From the NCBI GenBank assembly GCA_022711765.1, contig JAKLEB010000001.1, positions 623,186 through 687,185 on the forward strand: DNA of 64,000 nt, given 5' to 3'. The notes beneath the pieces are model-generated. The model did not search any database, was not told the DNA's origin, and saw only the letters and a program-made list of their open reading frames with translations. Shown in pieces: positions 27,495 through 36,674 of the stretch. The position numbers were made by a program, and so were the translations under genes. Each line of letters opens with the position of its first letter. Position 1 is the first letter of the stretch. This stretch comes from Candidatus Krumholzibacteriota bacterium (GTDB taxonomy: Bacteria; Krumholzibacteriota; Krumholzibacteriia; LZORAL124-64-63).

Positions 27495-28238
27495 ATGGAA
27501 ATCAACCGGAATGACGGGAACACCCGGGCTCTGTTCGTCGCCGACAGTCATTTCCACGTGAACCGCGACCCCGCCGAACGGCAGCGCTACGAGCGGATGA
27601 TCGGGTTGCTCGACCGGTTCGGCGGCGTCGAGCACCTCGTCCTGCTCGGCGACATCTTCGATTTCTGGTTCGACTACCCGCATTTCGTGATGCAGGGCTA
27701 CGAGGACCTCCTGGCGGCTCTCGACCGGGTCAAGAGCGCCGGCACGCGGCTCCATTTCGTCGGCGGCAATCACGATATCTGGGCCGCCGGCTACTTGCAT
27801 CGGCGTTACGGCACGGAGCGGGGCGGCGGCCCGTTGACCCTCGAGCTGGACGACCAGCAGGTCCTCTGCGTTCACGGCGACGGCCTGCTCGGCAAGGACC
27901 TGGCGTACCGGACGTTTCGCTCGATCGTCCGCCACCGCGCGGGCATCTGCCTCGGCAAGTCGCTGCATCCGGAAGTGCTGTTCGCCCTCAGCACGTGGCT
28001 GAGCGGCACCAGCCGGCAGTGCACGCGGGACGAGATCGCGGGAATCGAGCGCAAGGCCGATCGCTGGCTCGCGGCCCAGCGGGCCACCGCCTGGCACCAC
28101 CTCGTCATGGGCCACGTGCACCACCCGTACGTGACGTCGCACGGGGGTCGTCGCCTGACCTGTCTGGGCGGCTGGCTCGGCCCGCTCAACTACGCCACCT
28201 GGCGGGCCGGCGACCTCGTCACCCACCAGGAGACGTGA
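27495..28238 (+). CDS. lpxH: UDP-2,3-diacylglucosamine diphosphatase-like metallophosphoesterase (LpxH type)
   Basis: A 247-residue calcineurin-like phosphoesterase with the full motif series: ADSHFH (DxH), LLGDIFDFWFD (GDxxDxWxD), VGGNHDIW (GNHD), CVHGDGL and LVMGHVHHP (GHxH). The FDFWFD version and length are those of LpxH, which removes UMP from UDP-diacylglucosamine in lipid A synthesis at the inner membrane. This supports an LPS-bearing outer membrane. It is one of only four plus-strand genes in the window and converges on the PorV-like gene. Confidence 0.85.
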   Translation: MEINRNDGNTRALFVADSHFHVNRDPAERQRYERMIGLLDRFGGVEHLVLLGDIFDFWFDYPHFVMQGYEDLLAALDRVKSAGTRLHFVGGNHDIWAAGYLHRRYGTERGGGPLTLELDDQQVLCVHGDGLLGKDLAYRTFRSIVRHRAGICLGKSLHPEVLFALSTWLSGTSRQCTRDEIAGIERKADRWLAAQRATAWHHLVMGHVHHPYVTSHGGRRLTCLGGWLGPLNYATWRAGDLVTHQET

Positions 28239-28246
28239 ACACGGGA

Positions 28247-28266
28247 CCGGTCGCTCTCGCGATCGG
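28247..28266. terminator. Convergent-gene hairpin
   Basis: CCGGTCGC (28247-28254) pairs with GCGATCGG (28259-28266), eight base pairs with one G-T wobble and a TCTC loop, in the 68-base gap between the converging lpxH and PorV-like genes. No T tract is present. Confidence 0.4.
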
Positions 28267-28306
28267 CCCCGCGGATGGTGAGCCACGTCTCGCCGGGACG
28301 CGCTCG

Positions 28307-29245
28307 CTAGAAATAGAACTCCAGGGACACCCGATGTCCCGGGTCGAGCGCGTCGTCGCCCACGTCCTCGTACGCGTAGCCGAGTCCGAAGGCGTTGTAG
28401 CGGATCCCCGCCCCCGCGGTCAGACCCTGGTTGTCGTAGTTGAGCTTGTAGCCGGCTCGCAGAGCCAGCTCCGGCACCACCTTGACCTCGGCGCCGAGAT
28501 GGCCCTTCTCGCCACCGTCATTGACGAAGGTCAGGTCGCCGGCAACGGTCAGACGATCCGCGAGACTGCCGCTTCTCGGCGACCACGCGCCGCCGACCGC
28601 GACGGCCTTGGGCGGATCGAACGGTTCCTGGTTGATCGTCATCTGCCCGCCGAGGTTGGTGGCGCTCACGCCCAGGGTGACCCCCGGCAGGTGGCGCAGG
28701 TCCCAGGTGGCGAACAGATCGAACAGCAGGAGCGATCCGCTATAGATGTCGATCTTCTCGTAGGCGAGCTTCACCTGGGCGCCGAGCGCGAACTCCTCGC
28801 TGAACGCCCGCGAGTAGCTGCCGCCGAACGCGAGGTCGTACGGCGAGAAGGTCCCCTCCGGGATCCCCACCATGTCGTTGCCGTAGCGGTCGATCTTGTC
28901 CGCGAAGAACCCCGCGAAGGTCAGGCCGACGACGCCGAACGTCCCGTGGTGGGCCAGGCTGGCGGCCGTGTAGTCGAACGAGCCGAGCCAGGATTGCTGC
29001 TGCACCAGGAACGAGGTGCCGGCCTCGGCGAAGGCGAGGCGGGACGGATTCCAGTAGGCGGCGGCGGCTCCCTCGGTGCTGGCGACGCCCGTGCCGCCCA
29101 TGGCCGCCTCGCGCGCGCCGATTCCCTGACGCAGGAAGAGAAGTCCGGCATCGCCGGGCCCGCCGCCCGCGTTCGCGCTGGACGGTAGGCCCAGGGCGCC
29201 GGCGCACAGCAGCCCGACGCCGGCGATGAGGTTTCTGCTTCGCAT
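28307..29245 (-). CDS. PorV/PorQ-family outer-membrane protein
   Basis: A 312-residue protein with a signal peptide (MRSRNLIAGVGLLCAGALG, Ala cleavage near residue 26). Right after it comes the family hallmark: FLRQGIGAREAAMGGTGVAS ... AAAAYWNPSRLAF, then amphipathic beta-strands to a C-terminal aromatic end HRVSLEFYF, as expected for a beta-barrel. PorV-type proteins act in type IX secretion by delivering or shuttling cargo in Bacteroidetes; related proteins are widespread in FCB phyla. The co-occurrence of several proteins with FlgD-type sorting domains fits. A sigma70-type promoter lies upstream. Confidence 0.82.
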   Translation of the reverse strand: MRSRNLIAGVGLLCAGALGLPSSANAGGGPGDAGLLFLRQGIGAREAAMGGTGVASTEGAAAAYWNPSRLAFAEAGTSFLVQQQSWLGSFDYTAASLAHHGTFGVVGLTFAGFFADKIDRYGNDMVGIPEGTFSPYDLAFGGSYSRAFSEEFALGAQVKLAYEKIDIYSGSLLLFDLFATWDLRHLPGVTLGVSATNLGGQMTINQEPFDPPKAVAVGGAWSPRSGSLADRLTVAGDLTFVNDGGEKGHLGAEVKVVPELALRAGYKLNYDNQGLTAGAGIRYNAFGLGYAYEDVGDDALDPGHRVSLEFYF

Positions 29246-29308
29246 TGGTTCCCTTTCCTCTCGCGTTCGGCGCCACCGGCCGCGCCCGAATTTGAACGGC
29301 CGTCCCAG

Positions 29309-29337
29309 ACTCTAGCCTCGGCGCGGTCCGGCGGCAA
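29309..29337 (-). promoter_or_regulatory. sigma70-type promoter of the PorV-like gene
   Basis: Minus-strand TTGCCG (29332-29337), 17-base spacer, TAGAGT (29309-29314), about 65 bases before the ATG at 29245. Confidence 0.45.
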
Positions 29338-29370
29338 GCTCCACCCGACCGCCGGCGGACGATCCCCCGC

Positions 29371-32300
29371 TCAGCGCGCCACGGCGACCGTCCTGACGCT
29401 GGTCTCGCCGCCTGCCTCCAGCTTGCACAGGTAGAGGCCCGACGCGACACCCCGCATGTCGATCTCCAACTCGAAAGGCGAGCGACCCTGGACCCACACT
29501 GTCCCGGTGTCGCGAACCTCCTCGCCCTGCAGGTTCAGGATCACGGCGCGCGCGTCGCCGTCCGCGCGCGCGAAACCACGGACCCGCAGCAGATCGCCGA
29601 CGAGCGGCTGCGGATAACAGACGTGGTTGTCCGCCAGCGGCGGCGGACCGCCGGCCGGCACGCTGACCAGGTCGCCGACCGCGCCGCCGCGCCACGGGGT
29701 GACGCCGTACATGCTGTTCGGCGCCCCGAGCGGCAGGATCAGGTCGCGGACGCGCCAGGTCCGCAGACGACTGACCGCGGCGGTGCCGAGCTCCGCGGCG
29801 TCCGGATCCACGCCGGTGATCTGCGGCGTCGTGCCCGCCGCTGCGAGCAAGACGTCCGGCGATTCCCCGCTCCGGGGAACCGCCAGCAAGACCGGCGTCG
29901 CCGCGCCGTCGGCGGGACCTGCGATCGGCCAGCCAGCGACCGTCGTCCCGTCCGGCCCGGCCAGGTAGATCCGGCCGTCCCGGGTCGTGAACACGAATGC
30001 CGCCGGATCGTCGGGATCGCCCGCCGCGAGCGGCTGCGCGCCGCCCGACTGGATGGCCGGCAGCGGCTGTCGCGGCCAGCTCTGCTGCCAGATCCCCGCC
30101 TCGGCGACGCGCCCGAGCCTCGCGCCGCCCACGAAGGTCCCGCCCGCGCCGAGCGGCGACTCGACGCTGATCGCCGCTGGCCAGACGTCCCCGACGACCG
30201 GACCGCCGGCGGACAGGCGCACCGTCTGCCCGCGACCGTCCGCCGAGGTCGCCAGCACCGCGGTCGGCGTGACGAGGGGCGGCCAGGTCCCGGGCGCGAG
30301 GTCCAGGTCGACCGTCCACAGGATCTCCGGATCGCCGGTGGCGGGCCAGGACACGGCGTGCAGCCGCCCGCTCGAGCCGGCCACGACCACGGCGACGTAG
30401 AGGACCCGGCCGGAGCGGACGGGAGGCGCGAGCGCCGTCCCGTCCAGCCGTACGGGCGCGCGGACCTCGACGCCCTCATTGCCGACGAACCGGAGCTCCG
30501 TCGACGCCGGGTCGAGCAGGGAATCCACGGTGCCCGTACAGACCACGACCGGAGCCGCCGGTCCCTCGTCGTCGCCTGCGGGCAGGAGGATCGGCGGCAG
30601 GCTGGTGCCGGTCAGCGCCGCGAGCAGACCGTGATCGGTCGGGCCGGTCTCGCCCGAGAGCGGCGCGCCGTCCTGGCGGAACGCGTAGATCCCCTCGGGC
30701 GCCGTCGCCACGATCTCGAGCCCCGGATCGTCGGGATCGAGCTGGCCGACCGCGAGCGGCAGGTGCAGACGGACGCCCTCGCCGCCCGCGCCGGTTGCGA
30801 CCGCGAGGGGAGCGAAGGTCTCCGGGACGCCGTCGTGGTCGACCCACTCGGCGAGCTCGGGCGTCCAGGCGAAGATGCGGCCGCTGTCGGCCGCGGCGAC
30901 GACCACCGGCTCGCCGCCGGGGGCGGCCAGGGGCGCCGCGAGCAGGTGGCTGCCCCGGAAGTCGACGCCGACGAGGTCTCGGGCGGCGATCAGCTCCGCC
31001 GGCGGGTCCAGGTCCTGCCGCCGGCACGCGAACGACATCGAATCGGCGTAGAGGATGCCCGCGTATTCGTCCGCGGTCCCCTCGTGAAAGACATGTGCGG
31101 AGTCGGCGACCACGAAGCTGATGTCGGCGACGACCAGGCCGGTGGGGACCTGGCCGTTGGTGCGGGTGTCCGGCCTCGTGTCCGGGCCGAACCTCGCGGC
31201 GCCCTCGCCGCGGAAGCTGTCGTCGTCGGCGCCCTGCCAGTAAGGCGACGGCTCGCGCCTGTCGAGATCCTGGACGCCGTCGGCCTCCTCGAGGTCCACC
31301 GACTTGCGCTGCGGGTCGGCGTTGAACAGGTTGCGCTCCTGGCCGAACGCCTCGCGGATCACCCCCTCGTCGATGTGCCAGACGTAGATGCCGCTGCCGG
31401 CTCCCTTCACGCCCTCCGGCCGGTCCAGGTTGTCGCTGAGGAAGAAGTCCCATTCCGCGCCGGTGAAACGCTCGCGCGTGTCCTCGGCTGGATCGAACCA
31501 ACCTGCCGGCACGTAGCCGCCCGTGTCGTTGCTCGCATCGTAGAAGTCGGGAACATTGTTGTGGTTCAGGTCGCCGTCGAAGCTGAAGATGGCGTTGCCG
31601 TCCGGATCCTGCAGGCGGTATTCGAGAAGGTAGTACTCGGCGCCGGTGAGCTCGATCCGGGCCGCGGCCCGGGGGTCGCCGGATTGCTCCGACGGGAGCA
31701 GGGTCCACTCGGCGTCGAGGTCAGGCTCGACGCGATAAGGCGCGAGCCAGCCCATGAGCTGCTTGTTGAACGCGCAGGGGTGCGGCGGCACGTTCCCCCC
31801 CGCCGAGAACAGGCCGTACCCCATCAGGCAGAACTGGCCGATCCCCTGGCTGTCCGGCGAACCGGCGGGCGTGAAGTCCGTGAGCGAGAGCATCCCGAGC
31901 CGCAGACCGACCTCGAAGCAATAGACGCCGAGGCTGCCGTAGTAGCCCGGAATGCCTTCGACCACGTCCTGGAACTCGTTCTCCGGGAGGATCAGCACGT
32001 GGCGCACGCCGTCGCCCTCCGGGAAGTCGTCGGTCGGGATGTAGGGCGTCGCGAATGACGAGTCCGCGACGGCGCGCTCGAAATCCTCGGGCCCCAGGTA
32101 GGTGCTGTAGATCTGCTCGGGCGAATCGCCGAGGACGTCCGTCTCCTCGCCCGCGCCGGCATGGATCAGGATGACCGTGTCGAACGCCGAGAAATCGACG
32201 TGGCCGTCCAGGGCGCCGATGGCGTCGCGCGCGAGGAGCAGCGACTGCTCCCCCTGGTCGGGGTGGTCGCCGTAGAACGCCATGACCTCGCTCAGCCCGG

Positions 32301-32757
32301 CGACCGTCCCGTGGACCGCGACGTCGAGGGTGAATCGACCCGAGCTCACCGCCGCGAAGTAATCGGCCACGTCGCGCAGCAGGTGCGCGTAGTAGAGCGA
32401 GTCGTGGGCCGCATAGTAGAAGTCGCTCTGGGTGGACGTCGGCAGCGGTCCGGGGAATTCCGCCTCGCGACCGTAGAAGCAGGTGTCGGCGAAGTCGGCG
32501 AGGATCGCCACGACCTTCAATTCGGCCGGCGCCTGCACTCCGTCCAGACGCTGCTGCTCCAGCCGCGGCGATCCGTCCGCGCGCAACCGGTCGCTGGCGG
32601 CGACGAGGCGCGCCATCGCCGCGTCCCGGCCGGGCATCCGCCCGGCAGCCTTGTCCCGCGGAGCTTGCCAGGGATCCCAGTCCCGCGCCGAGACGACCCC
32701 GACGAGGACGCCTCCGAGCATCAATCCGATCAGAGCGCGCCGATGAGAGGGATTCAT
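29371..32757 (-). CDS. Secreted M6-like protein with lost zinc motif (pseudoprotease) and beta-propeller-like C-terminal half
   Basis: A 1128-residue exported protein (signal peptide, residues 1-24). Residues about 75-460 follow the M6/immune-inhibitor-A-like domain of the two proteases at 52.8-59.7 kb: an early AILADFAD, VADYFAAVSSGRFTLDV, a CLMGYG and an IYVWHIDEG. At the zinc site, where those proteins read C-HEIGH and C-HENGH, this one reads C-FEVGL (residues 281-285, bases 31903-31917): both histidines are replaced, while Glu is kept. It should not bind catalytic zinc. The second half (about 600-1040) has repeated WP/DPDDP/VVAAADSGRIFAWTP segments suggestive of a PQQ-like propeller. The C-terminus (about 1050-1128) is a degenerate sorting domain ending GLYLCKLEAGGETSVRTVAVAR without PNPFNP. 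Promoter well defined. Confidence 0.82.
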   Translation of the reverse strand: MNPSHRRALIGLMLGGVLVGVVSARDWDPWQAPRDKAAGRMPGRDAAMARLVAASDRLRADGSPRLEQQRLDGVQAPAELKVVAILADFADTCFYGREAEFPGPLPTSTQSDFYYAAHDSLYYAHLLRDVADYFAAVSSGRFTLDVAVHGTVAGLSEVMAFYGDHPDQGEQSLLLARDAIGALDGHVDFSAFDTVILIHAGAGEETDVLGDSPEQIYSTYLGPEDFERAVADSSFATPYIPTDDFPEGDGVRHVLILPENEFQDVVEGIPGYYGSLGVYCFEVGLRLGMLSLTDFTPAGSPDSQGIGQFCLMGYGLFSAGGNVPPHPCAFNKQLMGWLAPYRVEPDLDAEWTLLPSEQSGDPRAAARIELTGAEYYLLEYRLQDPDGNAIFSFDGDLNHNNVPDFYDASNDTGGYVPAGWFDPAEDTRERFTGAEWDFFLSDNLDRPEGVKGAGSGIYVWHIDEGVIREAFGQERNLFNADPQRKSVDLEEADGVQDLDRREPSPYWQGADDDSFRGEGAARFGPDTRPDTRTNGQVPTGLVVADISFVVADSAHVFHEGTADEYAGILYADSMSFACRRQDLDPPAELIAARDLVGVDFRGSHLLAAPLAAPGGEPVVVAAADSGRIFAWTPELAEWVDHDGVPETFAPLAVATGAGGEGVRLHLPLAVGQLDPDDPGLEIVATAPEGIYAFRQDGAPLSGETGPTDHGLLAALTGTSLPPILLPAGDDEGPAAPVVVCTGTVDSLLDPASTELRFVGNEGVEVRAPVRLDGTALAPPVRSGRVLYVAVVVAGSSGRLHAVSWPATGDPEILWTVDLDLAPGTWPPLVTPTAVLATSADGRGQTVRLSAGGPVVGDVWPAAISVESPLGAGGTFVGGARLGRVAEAGIWQQSWPRQPLPAIQSGGAQPLAAGDPDDPAAFVFTTRDGRIYLAGPDGTTVAGWPIAGPADGAATPVLLAVPRSGESPDVLLAAAGTTPQITGVDPDAAELGTAAVSRLRTWRVRDLILPLGAPNSMYGVTPWRGGAVGDLVSVPAGGPPPLADNHVCYPQPLVGDLLRVRGFARADGDARAVILNLQGEEVRDTGTVWVQGRSPFELEIDMRGVASGLYLCKLEAGGETSVRTVAVAR

Positions 32758-32807
32758 CGCGGTGGCCTTCCAGTGGAGCGACAAGCCGAGACGATCGTTC
32801 GCGCGGT

Positions 32808-32836
32808 ATGATAGCGGCGGCCAGAGTCAGGGTCAA
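32808..32836 (-). promoter_or_regulatory. Strong sigma70-type promoter of the M6-like pseudoprotease gene
   Basis: Minus-strand TTGACC (32831-32836), 17-base spacer, TATCAT (32808-32813). The start codon at 32757 is about 45 bases after the expected transcription start. Confidence 0.65.
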
Positions 32837-32865
32837 TTTCGACCCCGCGCCGGCCGCGAAGCTCG

Positions 32866-32929
32866 GGAAGGGTCCCGGACTCGGATATTGCCACCCCTGA
32901 TCGACAACAGCTCCGTCCGAGACCCTTCC
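32866..32929. repeat. Long imperfect inverted repeat in the 306-base gap 32758-33063
   Basis: GGAAGGGTC-c-CGGAC (32866-32880) is complementary to GTCCG-a-GACCCTTCC (32915-32929), 14 of 15 positions paired, with a 34-base loop. It sits 30 bases upstream of the -35 box at 32831-32836 and 135 bases after the preceding stop. It may terminate the upstream transcript or act as a regulatory site. The rest of the gap holds no supported gene. Confidence 0.5.
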
Positions 32930-33063
32930 ACGGTGTTGGTGGCTCCCAGCCTTCCGTGTCCTTCCTTCACCCGTCCTCTTGGCTGCCAACCATTGCGAGG
33001 ATCCAGAATGTCCCTTCCGGCCGGGAAGATGGGGGGAAAAGCCTCCAACACACTGGCGATGTT

Positions 33064-34848
33064 CTAACCGCGACCTCCCTGGCTTCGGCCGCCGCGGCTG
33101 CTGCCGCCGTCGGTCTTGCCGCCACTGCTGCCGCCCGAGCGAGGCCTGGCTGGCGCCGGCGCCGGCGCGGGAGCGGGTTGCTTGGTCGGGCGCTGGATGG
33201 ACGTGCCGCCCGAACCGCCGCGCGAGCCGCTGCCGGCGTTGCCGCGCGGGCCACTGCTGCCGCCGCGATTGTCGTCGATCGTATTGCGCGGACCGCGCTC
33301 GCCCCGCGGACCCACGCTGCGATCGTCCTGGGCGCCCCGCACGCTCGGCTTGCCGGCCCGCGACGACGAAGGCGCGTTCTCGGTCCTGGTCGGTGGCGCG
33401 ACCGGGCGGCTCTCCGGGGCGCCCGAGCTGCGCCGGCCCGTCCAGGTGCGTCCGCCGTCCTCGCGAGGGCTGACCGGACGGATGGCCTGGCTGCCGGTCC
33501 GTGGTTGCTTGGTGCCGGGACGCTCGTCGTCGAGACGATCGTCGCGCGTGCGGGCCGGCCGCTCGGATCCCGCGCTCCGCGAGGTCGGCTGACGGACGCC
33601 GGGCGTCCGTTCCCCGCTCGCGGCCGTGCGGTCCGGCACCTTGAGACCCGGCGCGGCGCCCACCCGGGTCGTCCCCTCGAACCGCTCCTGGGACCGCCGG
33701 ACCGGCGTGACGTTGCCGGCCGTCCCGCCCGCGGGGGCCCGCGCGCCGCCGCGATCGTCGCCGCGACCCTCGGGTCGCTCCGCGACGACGCGCTCCTTCA
33801 TCGCCCGCAGCCGGTCGTCGGCCGGCCGCTCTCCGGTGACGAGCGTGTTCCTGGTCCGCGACTCGCGGCGATCGCGGTCGCGCAGCAGCGTGGTCTTGTC
33901 GAGCGGCCGGTACCGGCGATCGCCGTGGCCCCAGGCCGTCGTGCTGTTGCCGTGCCAGTACGGCGAGTCGTGCCACGGGTAGCAGTGGTAGTCCCAGTCG
34001 TGGACGACGACCGTCGGCCAGAAATACCAGGGGTCGTACCAGTAGTTCACCCAGCGGTAGCGGGTCCAGGGATCGATGTAGTAGTAGGTCGGGTAGTAGT
34101 ACGCCGGGTAGTAGCCGAACGTGAGCCACCAGTCGTTGTGCCAGCCGTAGTCGAAGCGGATGTTCACCGTGCACGTGTCACGATACGGCTCGTACGCCAC
34201 ATCGTCGTCGTGGCACTGCGAGCAGAGGTAGCGCGGGTGGTCGACCTGCCGGTGGACGTAGTAGCTCGCGTAGTTCGTCACCACGTATTCGCTCGCGTCC
34301 TCGAGCCCGGTCACCGCGTAAGTGACCTCGTTCATCGCCAGGAACGGGTCGCCGGCGACGTAGTATTCGAATCGTCCGTCGCCCTGCTCGTGATGGAAAT
34401 CCAGCTCGAGGTCGCGCAGATCGAACGGGTAGCGCGATACCACCGCCTGGAAGTATCCCACGCCCTCGTCGTCGCCGGTCCGCAGGCGGTCGCCGTCGCG
34501 AGACGGCAGGCGGTACTGGTGCCCGCCGAAGACGAATCCGTCGCTGAAGCGGCTGGTCGGCCAGATGACCTCGACCAGGCCGTCGACGTCGATGTGGTAG
34601 ATCACCGCATAGGCGTCCTCGTTGGTCTGGAAGGTGACCTCGAGCGCCTCGCCGCGCCGATAGACCTCGTCAGCGTCCTTGTTCAGCCAGACGCTCACGC
34701 GCAGGCTCTGCTCGCGATACCGCGCGTCCGCGCTCGCCGGGTCCGCCGGTTGAGCCATGACGGTCGCCGGCGAGCTCGAGAAAGCCCACACCGCCAGCAC
34801 TGGCGCGAAGACCAGCACGGCCGCCGATAGTTTGATCGTGTTCCGCAT
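33064..34848 (-). CDS. Exported DUF4384-like protein with CxxCH motif, aromatic-rich middle and Arg/Gly-rich tail
   Basis: A 594-residue exported protein. Signal peptide 1-32; residues about 45-140 resemble DUF4384 (LRVSVWLNKDADEVYRRGEALEVTFQT, AYAVIYHIDVDGLVEVIWP). A single CSQCH motif (209-213) could attach one c-type haem or bind metal. Residues 234-299 are extraordinarily rich in Tyr, Trp, Pro and His. From about 315 to the end is a low-complexity Arg/Gly/Ser/Pro tail with poly-PA before the C-terminus, surely disordered. The ATG at 34848 has a near-perfect GAGGAGGAA ribosome site. It follows the lipoprotein gene by 34 bases, so the two form an operon. DUF4384 is often linked to surface or caspase-like proteins; no function is established for this architecture. 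Confidence 0.8.
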   Translation of the reverse strand: MRNTIKLSAAVLVFAPVLAVWAFSSSPATVMAQPADPASADARYREQSLRVSVWLNKDADEVYRRGEALEVTFQTNEDAYAVIYHIDVDGLVEVIWPTSRFSDGFVFGGHQYRLPSRDGDRLRTGDDEGVGYFQAVVSRYPFDLRDLELDFHHEQGDGRFEYYVAGDPFLAMNEVTYAVTGLEDASEYVVTNYASYYVHRQVDHPRYLCSQCHDDDVAYEPYRDTCTVNIRFDYGWHNDWWLTFGYYPAYYYPTYYYIDPWTRYRWVNYWYDPWYFWPTVVVHDWDYHCYPWHDSPYWHGNSTTAWGHGDRRYRPLDKTTLLRDRDRRESRTRNTLVTGERPADDRLRAMKERVVAERPEGRGDDRGGARAPAGGTAGNVTPVRRSQERFEGTTRVGAAPGLKVPDRTAASGERTPGVRQPTSRSAGSERPARTRDDRLDDERPGTKQPRTGSQAIRPVSPREDGGRTWTGRRSSGAPESRPVAPPTRTENAPSSSRAGKPSVRGAQDDRSVGPRGERGPRNTIDDNRGGSSGPRGNAGSGSRGGSGGTSIQRPTKQPAPAPAPAPARPRSGGSSGGKTDGGSSRGGRSQGGRG

Positions 34849-34882
34849 GGCTTCCTCCTCGTCCGGTTCTCGGTGCCCGGAA

Positions 34883-35851
34883 CTAGAGGCTGATCGGTCG
34901 CGTTCCGTCGTCGCCGCCGCCACGGGACTGCGGCGCGGCGAGTTCGGGCAGACCGTTCACCGACTGATAGGCCCACATGATCCGCGCGAACCGAGCATTC
35001 CCGTCAACGCTCGCCACGCCCAGCTTCGCGTAGTGGATGTCGCCGGAATCCGGCTCGTTGTAGATCTCGACGACGTAGATGTGCCCGACGATCAGCTCGA
35101 GGACCCCGCTCTCCGACCAGCCGAACTCGGGCGCCCACGACACTCCCGCGAAGTCCAGCTGGTTGTTGCCGTCCAGGAAGGTCCCGTAATCCTGCACGTG
35201 CACATCCGCCCGCATCGTCTCGAGCCAGGGAATCCCGGCGGTGTCGAAGCGCACGCGAACGTCGGCCGTGGTCCCGCCGACCGTCGGATCGACGAGCCCG
35301 GCCGCCCCGTTGTCGTCGTAGGCGCCGTGCTCCGCCGCGAGGCTGAAGTCGAACCCGGCGAGGTGGTGATTCGGACCGGCGACGTCGAAGATGGTCAGCG
35401 GCGACTCGCTCATCGGCAACGGCGTGTCGATCACGATCTCGAAGCTCCGGTAGCTCTCGCCGTGCGGCGAGACGGCAGTGACGGCGTACTCGTAATCCAC
35501 GCCATTCTCGACGTCGGTGTCGACGTAGTGGTACTGGCCCCAATCCGCGTCGTAGTTGTCCCGGACGGCCACCTCGCCGATGACGAAGAAATCCCGAGCG
35601 GGATCGTCTTCGTCGCCAACCTGGTAGTAGCGGCTCCAGATGCGGTATCCGCTGATGTCGTCGCTGTAGATCTCCGGGTAGTCGTTCCAGTACACCGTGA
35701 TGCGACCGTCGCCGCTGACCGTGTACACCTGCGTCGGCGCCACGGGCGGCGAGACGTCGTTCTCGTCGCATGCGGGGAGCAGAGACAGTGCGAGGAGCCC
35801 GATCAAGCTGCACAGTGTCCGTTTTGCGGTCCTCTGTCGCGTCTTGGCCAT
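34883..35851 (-). CDS. Lipoprotein with fibronectin-type fold
   Basis: A 322-residue protein with a lipobox LLPAC (Cys28). Residues about 38-145 look like a fibronectin type III domain (VAPTQVYTVSGDGRITVYWNDYPE, SGYRIWSRY, GVDYEYAVTAVSPHGES). The remaining beta-rich part is unassigned and the end is Gly/Asp-rich. Start ATG 35851 has GGGAAGGAG upstream. It is the first gene of a two-gene unit with the CxxCH protein and probably sits beside it on the membrane surface. Function unknown. Confidence 0.78.
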   Translation of the reverse strand: MAKTRQRTAKRTLCSLIGLLALSLLPACDENDVSPPVAPTQVYTVSGDGRITVYWNDYPEIYSDDISGYRIWSRYYQVGDEDDPARDFFVIGEVAVRDNYDADWGQYHYVDTDVENGVDYEYAVTAVSPHGESYRSFEIVIDTPLPMSESPLTIFDVAGPNHHLAGFDFSLAAEHGAYDDNGAAGLVDPTVGGTTADVRVRFDTAGIPWLETMRADVHVQDYGTFLDGNNQLDFAGVSWAPEFGWSESGVLELIVGHIYVVEIYNEPDSGDIHYAKLGVASVDGNARFARIMWAYQSVNGLPELAAPQSRGGGDDGTRPISL

Positions 35852-35957
35852 CTCCGTGACTCCTTCCCGCCCGCCGGCTTTCCACGCACTCGCCAAGGCA
35901 CGGTTCGTGCCAACCCTGGGCACCCGGGCCGGCCCTGCGTTTTGCCATCCTAAGATG

Positions 35958-35971
35958 TTATATTATAATGA
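35958..35971 (-). promoter_or_regulatory. A+T-rich -10-like element before the lipoprotein operon
   Basis: The minus strand reads a perfect TATAAT (35962-35967) inside TCATTATAATATAA, about 110 bases before the start codon at 35851. No -35 hexamer at normal spacing is seen, so this is an extended -10 candidate only. Confidence 0.4.
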
Positions 35972-36674
35972 CTTGTCAGACTAGCCGCCGCGGCAGTTCC
36001 ATCGTGGGGCGTCGCGACTGCTCTCGTTGACTGTGCGAGCGCGGAGACATCGTCCTCGATCGGAGACGGCGGCGGGCCGGCAGAAAAGAGGTCGAGAGAG
36101 CCCCGCCTCCGAGTTGGCATCCTGACCTTGAATCTCGCCAATTCAAGACCAGTGGGACTCTCTCGCTATCGAAACGCTGCTTCAGTCGGTCACGATCGCG
36201 CCTGGAGGCCGGAACCGCCGTCTTCCCAATCCCCCGTCCGGTAATTCCCAGAGACCCCACCTCTCCACGAATCCCGGCGAAGGCCTGTCCGTGAAAGACT
36301 CCCTCGGTGTTGCCGGTCAGCCCGAGGGCCGGTTCCGCACCCCCAAGCAGCGATCTTGTCAGCTCATGAAGGGTTCGTTCCCTGCAACGCCCCGCTTCAC
36401 GACCGACTCATTGCAGCTTACATGCCGGTTCGCGGGTCCGGCGGCTAATAATTAAATCGTTAAAATACAGTTGTTTACGCGACCCGATCTTGTGGCCGTC
36501 GCGTGGATCGAGCGAGCTCATATAAAGTCCGTTTACAATTCCGGGCCCGGATCGTCAACCCGTTGCCGTCGTTGCCGATGGACGCTCAAATAAGTTGCTA
36601 CGGATTCGCGGGCATCGGCGCCGGGCGCAAGGAGCCGTGTCTTGCGGCCGGCCGGCAGTTCCGACGCGCGAGGC

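Noticed and set aside
29623..32058. An 811-residue plus-strand frame opposite the pseudoprotease
   Set aside because: Antisense shadow with no motif, no ribosome site and the composition expected from reversed codons.
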